From assembly GCF_003751385.1 (NCBI RefSeq), contig NZ_RJVA01000014.1, positions 124,001 through 188,000 of the forward strand: a stretch of 64,000 bases of DNA, read 5' to 3'. The position numbers were made by a program, and so were the translations under genes. Positions 8,090-15,549 of this stretch are shown one piece after another (within the stretch, counting starts at the first letter, position 1; every line of letters begins with the position of its first letter). The notes below the pieces were generated by a model. The model saw only the letters and a program-made list of their open reading frames with translations. It was not told the DNA's origin and made no database searches. Source of the DNA: Desulfosoma caldarium. Its GTDB lineage: Bacteria; Desulfobacterota; Syntrophobacteria; Syntrophobacterales; DSM-9756.

Positions 8090-8601
8090 ATGAACATAAA
8101 AGCCACCGCCGAGCAACTCCGGACCTTTTCGCCACGGCATCGGGCCTACATTCAAGCTGTTTTGCAGGAAACCATCTCCCACTATGGCCCAAGGCTCTTG
8201 GCTTGCATCCTCTTCGGGTCCTTTGCTCGCCGGGAAAGCAGACGAAACCCCGAATTGGATCTTCTCATCATTTTCGACGACACAAAGGGATTCAGAGCGC
8301 ATCGACGAGTCTGTGCGAGAAATCGAAATGAAGCTCAAAGCTTTTGGCTCAAAGTTTTACGAAAAACACCGTATTTACTGAGAGTTGTTGCCGTACATTC
8401 TCATGAAAGACGAAGCTTCCATCATGCGCCCAATCTATGACGATCTTGCGGAGACTTATCAAATCATCTATGAGCCCTTTGGCCTTGCGGCACGCTTGTT
8501 TGCGAGGCTTAGAATATCTTGTCAAGGCACATGTCAAAAAGGAATCCATGGTGGAGGGTTGGCTTTGGACAACCCCCAATCCCAACCTTTCCCAAAAGTG
8601 A
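8090..8601 (+). pseudogene. Broken MNT-type nucleotidyltransferase (antitoxin-like)
   Basis: The first frame (from ATG 8090) reads an N-terminal helix followed by LFGSFARRESRRNPELDLLI, the GS-x10-[DE]-x-D signature of minimal nucleotidyltransferases, with Glu in place of the usual first Asp. Near 8270-8290 the coding sense moves to another frame (DSERIDESVREIEMKLKAF), which then meets an in-frame TGA at 8379-8381 and resumes with ELLPYILMKDEAS. A third frame gives plausible protein up to a TGA at 8599. Two or three lesions make a functional product unlikely. MNT proteins usually pair with HEPN proteins, and a HEPN gene lies immediately downstream. Confidence 0.7.
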
Positions 8602-8612
8602 GAAATTTTTGG

Positions 8613-9047
8613 ATGAAAGCCGACACACTCGCTCACGGTAATTTAGATAAGGCCAGAGTGGGCTTGGAGGCGCTCCAATTTTACCAGGACAGACAGGCCT
8701 TTTTTGAGGTGGTTCGTGAGGTCCAAGAACTCGTAGAACCTTTGCTTAAGGCCATCTTGCGAGCCCTGGGCGAGGAGGTGCCCACGATTCACGGCGTAGG
8801 GCGAGTTCTGGTAAAATTCAAAGGACATTTGCCTCGACATTTTGCCAACAATCTTCATGAAATTCGAAAAATTTCCAAGAGTCTTCAAAAAGAGCGTGAA
8901 CTCAGTTTATACGGAGCGGAAGGTTTTATTCCCACTGAAGAATACGGAGCCGAAGAAGTCACTGAAGCCATTCGAGAGGCTTCGTTTGTTTATGATCTCG
9001 TTTCCGGGTCATTTCAGACCCCTGACATTCCGGTATCATTCCCCTGA
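8613..9047 (+). CDS. HEPN-domain protein
   Basis: From the ATG at 8613 the 144-residue protein has the helical HEPN layout: an N-terminal helix with LDKARVGLEALQFYQD, the VREVQELVEPLLKAIL helix, a PTIHGVGRVL segment where family members often have P-x-T/H-D, and a C-terminal EEYGAEEVTEAIREASFVYD helix. HEPN partners of MNT nucleotidyltransferases form toxin-antitoxin-like pairs, many with an R-x4-6-H RNase motif; I do not see a clear RNase motif here. The frame is open further upstream, but that part belongs to the broken nucleotidyltransferase. It ends 18 bp before fliW, so it may share the csrA-fliW transcript. Confidence 0.65.
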   Translation: MKADTLAHGNLDKARVGLEALQFYQDRQAFFEVVREVQELVEPLLKAILRALGEEVPTIHGVGRVLVKFKGHLPRHFANNLHEIRKISKSLQKERELSLYGAEGFIPTEEYGAEEVTEAIREASFVYDLVSGSFQTPDIPVSFP

Positions 9048-9065
9048 CGAGAAAGAGTACGCGGC

Positions 9066-9503
9066 ATGAAGATTTCAACTACACGATTTGGCACCCTTGA
9101 GCTGGACGAAGCTACCTTCATTCATTTTCCATGGGGCATTCCTGGCTTTGAAAACCTCAAGCGCTACGTGCTCGTGGAACTCCGGCAAGGTCCCTTTAAG
9201 TGGCTTCAAGCCGTGGATCACCCCGATGTGGCCTTTGTGGTCAGCCCCCCAGATGTCTTTGGGCTTCAGTACACAGTTCCCGCCATGCGCGCTTCCCTTA
9301 TCGACCTCCAGGACTCCAAGGATCTCGCCATTCTCGTATTGATTTCCTTTGATAGAACAACGCGCACCGTGCGCCCCCACGTGCGCACGCCCCTGCTCTT
9401 GAACGCTTCCAACCGCCAAGCCTACCAATGGGTCATTGAAGCGGGCGAAGAACAAAGCGTTGTGCACATTGTGAAAGATACCAAGAAGGAAGAAACCCCG
9501 TGA
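9066..9503 (+). CDS. fliW: FliW flagellar assembly factor / CsrA antagonist
   Basis: The 145-residue protein begins MKISTTRFGTLELDE and contains FPWGIPGFENLKRYVLVE, hallmarks of FliW. FliW binds CsrA allosterically and also binds flagellin, so that free flagellin releases FliW-CsrA inhibition in a partner-switch circuit. GAGAAAGAG lies upstream of the ATG. The length is typical of the family. The positions of csrA upstream and the fliS/fliD/flagellin cluster downstream on the opposite strand fit this role. Confidence 0.93.
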   Translation: MKISTTRFGTLELDEATFIHFPWGIPGFENLKRYVLVELRQGPFKWLQAVDHPDVAFVVSPPDVFGLQYTVPAMRASLIDLQDSKDLAILVLISFDRTTRTVRPHVRTPLLLNASNRQAYQWVIEAGEEQSVVHIVKDTKKEETP

Positions 9504-9591
9504 GCCCCCGCACGCTAGGAAAGGGAGCCGGGAAATTCCTTGGGGGATAGCCCGGGGAAAGACGAGGAGTCGTGAAAGACTCGCAAGGGAT

Positions 9592-9984
9592 TCAGACCAG
9601 ATGAGCGATTTTTTGGTACTGGCGAGATGCGGATTCGATCTTTTGCATGCCGGCGAGTTCTTGGGCGGTGCGCGCTGAGGCGGTAGCGAGCGTCTTCATG
9701 CAGGTCTGGTAGTCTTTCCACAGTTCTGTAAAAAGAGCGTGGGCATGTTTTTTTTGTTCCTCATCATTTTCCCACACAGTAGAGAAAGAATTTCCCACAT
9801 TTTGCAACAGTGCCACCGTCTCGGAACACCGTGACACAACCTCATCGATGACGTCGGCCTCCGCGTCTTGAGCAACCGCCTTCAATAGCGCCCGAAGATG
9901 GCCTCGAAGCTCTTTCACCAAGTGGATCAGCAAATCCATGGAGGGAGGTACATCCACGCGATTCCTCCTGGTCTTCATAGCCAT
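9592..9984 (-). CDS. Small helical protein of the flagellar cluster, unknown function
   Basis: The 130-residue protein is predicted almost entirely helical, without signal peptide or TM segment: a central acidic helix (AQDAEADVIDEVVSRCSETV) and a C-terminal helix rich in Ala, Gln and Lys. Size, helicity and location at the 3' end of the fliS-fliD-flagellin strand suggest a flagellar chaperone-like protein such as FlgN or FliT, but no signature residues confirm it. Two ATGs (9984 and 9978) are possible and neither has a strong ribosome site. It is convergent with fliW. Confidence 0.5.
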   Translation of the reverse strand: MAMKTRRNRVDVPPSMDLLIHLVKELRGHLRALLKAVAQDAEADVIDEVVSRCSETVALLQNVGNSFSTVWENDEEQKKHAHALFTELWKDYQTCMKTLATASARTAQELAGMQKIESASRQYQKIAHLV

Positions 9985-10328
9985 GTAGGTAGCGGCATTG
10001 GGGCGCCCGACCGGCCCCGCAGTGTCCTTCTCCTTAACGGCGTGTGCAAAAACTGGCGTGATTGGGCCTTCCGAATGAATCGCAAAACGTTGGCCTCCAT
10101 GCTCTCAAAGGAACGGCTCCAGAGCGTTTCGAAAACATGGCCTCTGGCAAGTGCGACTGCGCGGATCGCGGGGACGCGCTCCCCCCATGGAACACACCAA
10201 CCTGGACTTTTCCTCATGAAAAACTGAGATCGAACAGGTCACTGAGAGCTTACATAGGCGAAGAGAAACCCTCACGCCCGCGCAAACGGGAGTCCATATC
10301 ATCCAGCAACATTTAGACGTTCGCGCGC
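9985..10328. other. 344-bp gap between fliS and the small helical gene
   Basis: I see no supported gene. Open frames on the minus strand are Arg/Pro/Cys-rich and interrupted. A degraded reading frame cannot be excluded. Confidence 0.4.
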
Positions 10329-10769
10329 TTATGCCGTGATGGATCGAGCCCAGTTTTCCGCGCCTTCCAAGCCACCCAGGTCCAACTCTCCGCGATCGTA
10401 TTTTCTCTTGACCTCCTGCCACGCCTCGCGAAGTTCTTCCAAGATGGTTATCAGGCCGTTGTAAATTTCAGGCGACTTCATGGAATTGATACCGATGAGC
10501 TCTCGAAGCAAGTAGTTGTAAACGCGCGAAAGGTTGATGGCAATTTCCCCGCCGCGTTCGAAATCCAGGCTCACCAGCAGTTCCGTGATAACGTCCTGGC
10601 TATGGCGAATGCGATTATAGGCCTCATCCATCCGACGGGACGCATGGTATTCCTTAGCTTGCTGTAAATTTCGAATCGTGGCGTCATAACACATCAGGAC
10701 AAGACTGGCTGTGTCCGCAGTTTCCACGTTGGTTTTTCGGTAAGCATTCTGCGCTCTGTTCATGACCAT
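10329..10769 (-). CDS. fliS: Flagellar export chaperone FliS (copy 1)
   Basis: The 146-residue protein has the FliS features: an N-terminal NAYRKTNVETADTASLVLMC with the conserved Tyr, the LLVSLDFERGGEIAINLSRV helix and the YNYLLRELI segment. FliS binds the flagellin C-terminus in the cytoplasm, preventing premature polymerisation and delivering it to the export gate. I chose the ATG at 10769 (MVMNRAQ) because GGAGG lies 8 bases upstream; a start five codons earlier would leave no ribosome site. Its C-terminal extension (DRGELDLGGLEGAENW) is longer than in copy 2. The pair lies directly downstream of fliD. Confidence 0.92.
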   Translation of the reverse strand: MVMNRAQNAYRKTNVETADTASLVLMCYDATIRNLQQAKEYHASRRMDEAYNRIRHSQDVITELLVSLDFERGGEIAINLSRVYNYLLRELIGINSMKSPEIYNGLITILEELREAWQEVKRKYDRGELDLGGLEGAENWARSITA

Positions 10770-10811
10770 CGATCGAACCTCCACATCCTTCGTCTTCCGA
10801 GGCCGAAAAGT

Positions 10812-11183
10812 TTAGGCGGCTTCGGCCACGCGCACCCACGCTTCTCGAAGCTGCCCCGTCATGGCGATCATACGGTCCAGGGTCTGCTGGGCTTGGGCTC
10901 CATGCCAAGCGATGAGTTCCCGAAGCATGTAATTGTAAATGCGGCCAAGGTTGACGGCGATCTCACCACCGCGTTCGTAGTCCAAACCGACAAGCAGTTC
11001 GGTAAGGAGCTCTTGAGCATGGCGAAGAGTATCCATCACGAGATCCTCGCGACCGTCGGCGCAGGCCTGCTTCGCATTGTGAAAGTCCCGAAGCAGCGCA
11101 TCGTAGCACTTAACGATAAGAGGCAATAGATCGCTTTGAGATGTGTCACATGGCTGGGCTGCCGGCATGGTACAAGCGGTCAT
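10812..11183 (-). CDS. FliS-like flagellar chaperone (copy 2)
   Basis: This 123-residue protein is a second FliS-family member. It keeps LLPLIVKCYDALLRDF, ELLVGLDYERGGEIAVNL and YNYMLRELI, but its first 18 residues lack the canonical AYRK segment and are Cys/Pro-rich. AGGAGG six bases before the ATG gives a strong start. It lies 29 nt downstream of fliD and 42 nt upstream of the canonical fliS, clearly in one operon. The changed N-terminus may mean a different client; this is inference. Confidence 0.88.
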   Translation of the reverse strand: MTACTMPAAQPCDTSQSDLLPLIVKCYDALLRDFHNAKQACADGREDLVMDTLRHAQELLTELLVGLDYERGGEIAVNLGRIYNYMLRELIAWHGAQAQQTLDRMIAMTGQLREAWVRVAEAA

Positions 11184-11212
11184 TTTTTCCTCCTGAGTGC
11201 AGATTCTTCCTC

Positions 11213-12526
11213 CTAGGAAGTGCTGGTAAACAAATTGGAAAAGAGCTGGGAAAGGCCTGACATCTGGTTGTTCATCGTGTTCATGGCGTTTTCCATGGCG
11301 ATAAATTGCGCTTTCAGCCGTTCCATTCGCGCGTCAATACGCTCGTCGAGAGTTTCCATGCGATTGCCCAATTTCTCGATCTTTTCCTGAACGCTTCTCT
11401 TTTGCGTCGTCACGGTCCCTTCTACGGAATCCGTGAGCGTCTCCAGAACCGATTGCAAGCTCTGGGCCATGTCGTTGAACTGGGAAACCGTACCGGAAAA
11501 ATCCTGAGACAAAGCTTCCTGCAGCTTGTCGGTATCCAGTTCCAGCGTGCCGTCACGGGAAAAGGTGATGCCAACACTGAAAAGTCCCTGGTCCATGAGA
11601 GAGGTCTGCAGACGGTTCTTAATTGATCGAAGCGCGGCATCGCCAGAGAGCATGCCGTTCGCTTTTTTGGAGACGGCATCGTAACTGAATTGCGAGTTGA
11701 TGTATTTCGCAAGGCCGTTGTAGGCATCCACTAACGACTGGATCTTGTCGGCGACAGCTTCGTTATCCCGGTCGATGTTTAGCGTTACAGTGGTGCTGGC
11801 ATCTTCGCCACGCAACCGGAGGGTGACCCCAGCAATGGCATCGGTGATCGTGTTGGAAGAACGGGTCATGGAGATGCCGTCGATGCTAAAGGACGCGTCC
11901 TCTCCCGCCTGCAATGTGGAAAAATAGTCCCCCGCCGCATCGGTGAATTGAAACCCGGCGGCTCCCTCCTCTTCGCTCGTCAGAATAAGCCGATAGTCGC
12001 CATCGGCAACCTTGAGCACGCCGGCCATGACGCCTGTGGCATCGGAACCCGTGTTGAGGGCATTGATCTCATCGCGAAGCTCGTTGAGGCTCTTGCCATC
12101 GAGGGTCACCTCCCGGCCTTCGATGGTGATCGTTCCCGTCCACCCCGCCGGATCGGCCGCTGATGCCACGGAGATGGACTGAAGCTTTTCGGCCTTAGCC
12201 AGGTTGGTCACCTGAATGTCAAACCGGCTTTTGGGTGCACCCGAGCCCACGGTCACCGACAGAAGGCTTTCCGGATCCACAGTACTCGATGAGGTGAGCG
12301 AGGAGGTAAACACATCGAAGTCTCCCGAACTCTTTATCCCTTGCACGGCGGAGAGAAGATCGGACAGCTTTTGGGAGACTGTGTTCCACGCAGAAAGGAT
12401 CTCTTCCTGCTTCTTTTTTTGCTGTTCTAAAGGATTGATGAATTGGTTCTGCTCTACCTTGCGCAGCTGTTCCAACATGCTCTGCCAGTCAAAACCGCTT
12501 CCGACTCCACTAAGGCTAAATCCCAT
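11213..12526 (-). CDS. fliD: Flagellar filament cap protein FliD (HAP2)
   Basis: The 437-residue protein begins GVGSGFDWQSMLEQLRKVEQ, typical of FliD N-termini (FliD_N), and ends in a long helical coiled coil (about 330-437) as expected for FliD_C, which docks on the filament tip. The middle part (about 70-250) is Ser/Thr/Asp-rich and likely forms the surface-exposed D2/D3 domains. Ribosome site GGAGGTG precedes the ATG. FliD caps the filament and promotes flagellin folding and insertion. It heads the fliD-fliS-fliS strand run downstream of flagellin. Confidence 0.95.
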   Translation of the reverse strand: MGFSLSGVGSGFDWQSMLEQLRKVEQNQFINPLEQQKKKQEEILSAWNTVSQKLSDLLSAVQGIKSSGDFDVFTSSLTSSSTVDPESLLSVTVGSGAPKSRFDIQVTNLAKAEKLQSISVASAADPAGWTGTITIEGREVTLDGKSLNELRDEINALNTGSDATGVMAGVLKVADGDYRLILTSEEEGAAGFQFTDAAGDYFSTLQAGEDASFSIDGISMTRSSNTITDAIAGVTLRLRGEDASTTVTLNIDRDNEAVADKIQSLVDAYNGLAKYINSQFSYDAVSKKANGMLSGDAALRSIKNRLQTSLMDQGLFSVGITFSRDGTLELDTDKLQEALSQDFSGTVSQFNDMAQSLQSVLETLTDSVEGTVTTQKRSVQEKIEKLGNRMETLDERIDARMERLKAQFIAMENAMNTMNNQMSGLSQLFSNLFTSTS

Positions 12527-12880
12527 GGTTCACCTCCTGTATCTCGGCTTTCCCTTGCTGGAGTGCTCCCAAAAGGAAAAAGCCTTCCGCACTGTGTTTG
12601 AAAAACCGGCACGCAAGACCCAGCTCATCTATTGTGAAGCCACTGCGCCAGGTCCCATGATGTCCCGCCTGCACCGTTTCCCCAGAGCGTGTTGACGGGC
12701 ATGCTGACGAAACCTTATCGAGGCCTTCTCGCTCCGGATCTTTTCGAACAAGTCTATCCTTTCTATTGTTATTTCGGCACACAGACATAAAACCTTGAAC
12801 TTTTTTCGAGGCAGTCTGTTGGCACGGATTCCATGAGTTCTATTTCATCCGATGCATATCCTTGTGACTTATACAGAAAA
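12527..12880. other. Intergenic region upstream of fliD
   Basis: No gene is supported. No strong sigma-28 or sigma-54 match was found for fliD; a weak sigma-28-like match (read on the minus strand as CTCGATAA) lies near 12707-12714. Confidence 0.35.
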
Positions 12881-12914
12881 AAGGGGCGGTTTCTAAGGAA
12901 ACCACCCCCTTTTT
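12881..12914 (-). terminator. Rho-independent terminator of the flagellin gene
   Basis: Arms GGGGCGGTTTC (12883-12893) and GAAACCACCCC (12898-12908) form an 11-bp stem with one mismatch and a 4-nt loop. Read on the minus strand it is followed by a T6 run, 35-65 bp after the flagellin stop. A run of T also lies on the plus strand, so it may be bidirectional. Confidence 0.85.
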
Positions 12915-12948
12915 CGGACTGGTAGAGTGTTATCGTGGAACGACGAAA

Positions 12949-13785
12949 TCAGCCTAGAAGCTGGAGAATTTGCTGCGGCGCAGCGTTGGCTTGGGCCAAC
13001 ATAGCCATGCCTGATTGCTGCAGAATCTGATTCTTGGTAAACTGGGTCACTTCAAAGGCCATGTCGGCATCGCGAATGGCCGATTCACTGGCTGAATAGT
13101 TTTCGATCATGATGTTCAGGTTGTCCATGGTGTGTTGCAGCCGATTTTGGTACGCGCCCAGCTTTGACATGTAAGTATTGATGCTCTTCAGAGCGCCGTC
13201 AATGGCGGTCATGGCCTCTTGAGCACTGGCCAAGGTCCCAATGTGGGAAGTGTCGACACCCAAAGCGGCCGTGGAAACCGCGTTGATACTTACCTCCAAT
13301 TGGTCATGAGCAACGTTTTCTGCACCGATTTGGAATGTAAAGTTGGTTGTGTCGGTTGTATTCTCGCCGTAAATAAGGGTTACACCGTTGTACTTAGACG
13401 TCTTAGCAATGCGATCCAGTTCCCCTTGCAGCTCAGCAAATTCCGTCTGGAGCAAATTCCGCTCGTCATTCGTGATCTGATCGCCTGCGGCCTGCGTTGC
13501 CAATTCTTTCATACGCACGAGAATGTTTTCAATCTCATGGAAAGCGCCATCGGCCACCTGCAGCATGGAATTGGATTCTGTGGCGTTTTGATAGGCCACC
13601 CTCAAGGAAGCAATTTTTGCCTTGAAAGTGTTGGCCACGGCAAAACCCGCCGCATCGTCGGCAGACCTATTGATCCGATAGCCCGTGGACAATCGTTCCA
13701 GCGATCTGGAGAGATTTCGGTTAGTAATGGTGAGGTTCCTTTGCACATTGATCGACGTGACGTTGGTGTTAATTCGAAGAGCCAT
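12949..13785 (-). CDS. fliC: Flagellin
   Basis: The 278-residue flagellin has the conserved N-terminal D0/D1 region (MALRINTNVTSINVQRNL, then SLERLSTGYRINRSADDAAG) and C-terminal D1/D0 (SAIRDADMAFEVTQFTKNQI, ending QANAAPQQILQLLG). The central variable region is very short (about residues 140-190), so this is a minimal flagellin without large D2/D3 domains. The start follows AAGGAGG. A sigma-28-type promoter lies about 85-110 bp upstream and a strong terminator just downstream, so it is likely monocistronic. Ser/Thr in the centre (NTTDTTNFTF) could be glycosylated by enzymes encoded upstream, which is inference. Confidence 0.96.
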   Translation of the reverse strand: MALRINTNVTSINVQRNLTITNRNLSRSLERLSTGYRINRSADDAAGFAVANTFKAKIASLRVAYQNATESNSMLQVADGAFHEIENILVRMKELATQAAGDQITNDERNLLQTEFAELQGELDRIAKTSKYNGVTLIYGENTTDTTNFTFQIGAENVAHDQLEVSINAVSTAALGVDTSHIGTLASAQEAMTAIDGALKSINTYMSKLGAYQNRLQHTMDNLNIMIENYSASESAIRDADMAFEVTQFTKNQILQQSGMAMLAQANAAPQQILQLLG

Positions 13786-13866
13786 GGTTCTTCCTCCTTG
13801 AATGTGGTGTCTTTGACATCCCTGCCGTGATTTTTTTCTACCAGTCCTTTTCTGCCTTCACCTTTC

Positions 13867-13894
13867 TTATCGGCACGACGATGGAAGGGCATTA
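13867..13894 (-). promoter_or_regulatory. Sigma-28 (FliA) promoter of flagellin
   Basis: On the minus strand a perfect GCCGATAA -10 box (complement of 13867-13874) lies 16 nt downstream of a TAAT -35 element. The FliA consensus is TAAA-N15-GCCGATAA. It overlaps the last codons of the broken glycosyltransferase and points at flagellin. Confidence 0.75.
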
Positions 13895-15549
13895 ACATTT
13901 TTTATGTTCCAGGATCCCATGCTTCATGAGCCAGTCGAGATGAAGCATCACGACGTGGCGATCCATCCCAAAAATCTTGCTCACCCAAAGAGTTAGCTCC
14001 TTGACCGATACCTCCCTGCGCGACACATGGCGCGTCATGGCCCAAAGACACTTTTCCTTTACGAGCATTTTCATCTCGGCATCGCTAACGGGGCGGTACT
14101 CTTGGGCCAGGAAAGCGCTTCCCATGGGGCCCATGACGAGCACGGAGTCGTCTGCCAAAACACGGGTGGGATAATGAGAAAATAATTTGCTGACGGACGG
14201 GGTGATGAGGGGGCGATAGTCCCTCACATAGTCTTTGCCAACATCGCGGCGAGCCATTGACACCAGCTCCTTCCACAGTTCACCATAGGCGCCGATTACT
14301 TTAGCCCAGTGGAATGCCTGAGCCCGACGCTTCGCCTGCTGGGAAAATTTTCGGCGTACGTCCATCTGGCAAATCAAGGTGTGAAGCGCGTGAATCATTG
14401 CCGACATGTCCACGGCCACCTTTTGGGCCCGAAAGAATCGAAGCACGGAGGGGTCCAGCAAACCTGCCACGGCATCCCATGGCTCTTGGACGTTGCTGGC
14501 GCAGGTGGGGATGAGAAAACCTGTCTGTCCGTGAGACACCAAGTCCCGGTACCCGCTAAAATCCGATGCCACCACGGGAAGCCCAGCCACCATCGCCTTC
14601 ATAACTGTCAGACCAAAGGTTTCTTGGTAGTTGTCCACAAGGGAACAAAAAACATCGGCGGAGGCATACAAGGTGGCCTTCAGCTCTTCCGCCACATTCG
14701 GCATCACTCGCACCACGTCCTGAAGCCCCAACGCCTGGACCATTTCCCAGATCAACCGCACATCGTCCTTTCTTCCGGCCCCCACCAAAACCACGATAAC
14801 TTGAGGACCTCCACCGTGAACCAGGGCCTGGCGGAGCCATGAAAAACCTTCCAAAAAGGGGCTTAAGTCCATTTTCGTTCTGGGAGAAAAACACCCAAGG
14901 CTCAATTAGAATGACATGGTCCTGGGGAAGCCCGAGCGCCTGGCGGGCGGCCTCGCGAGATGGCCGAGGACTGGTCTGGTGCTGAATGCCGAGCGGTATT
15001 TGAACCAGTCGAGGAGGCTCAGGAAGCGTTGCGCCGAAATGCTCCCGAAAACCCTCACGAATTTCCTGAAACGCCCGACGCAACATGTCCACAGCGCAAC
15101 GACTCGTGCACACAATGGCATCGTAAGGTTTGTGGCAGCAGCAGGGAAATGAACTTGCCATAAAGGGCCACAGTGTCCAGGGAATGGGTAACACCGGTAA
15201 TGGGAAAGCGCATGGGCGTCTACAGACGATTTCTCCATTCCATCAAGTAGGGGGTAGAATAGGTAAAATCGCCGTTGTGAAAAATATCCGCGGTCCGCTT
15301 CCGCAACGCCAAAGGCAAAACGCTCTGAAGCTCTACGCGGATGCGCTGGGCAACGACGGCCGAGCAACCCTGAAAGAAACGGGACAACCGCTCCACGGGG
15401 TCCAAGTCTCCGACAAAGAACCGATAGGACGAACAGTCGCCATACTGAAGGAGCGCCTCAAGAAACTGCTTGTTGGCTGCGGGCATGCCCATCCTGTGCT
15501 GCCAGAAAGGGTCGTTGAGGATAAAAGGGTCGAGCGTGGCCCAATGCAT
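13892..15549 (-). pseudogene. Broken GT4-type glycosyltransferase upstream of flagellin
   Basis: The coding sense runs through three frames. The N-terminal part (from ATG 15549, MHWATLDPFILNDPFWQHRM) meets an in-frame TAG at 15220-15222, continues as RFPITGVTHSLDTVALYGKF, shifts frame near 15140 to KPYDAIVCTSRCAVDMLRR, and shifts again near 14895 into LGCFSPRTKMDLSPFLEGF. The last part has the GT4 nucleotide-sugar signature around ETFGLTVMKAMVAGLPVVASDFSG and a C-terminal helical extension. One stop plus two frameshifts make a single functional protein unlikely. It begins one base inside the stop of the upstream GT2-TPR gene (TGATG), so it was once translationally coupled. Confidence 0.75.
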
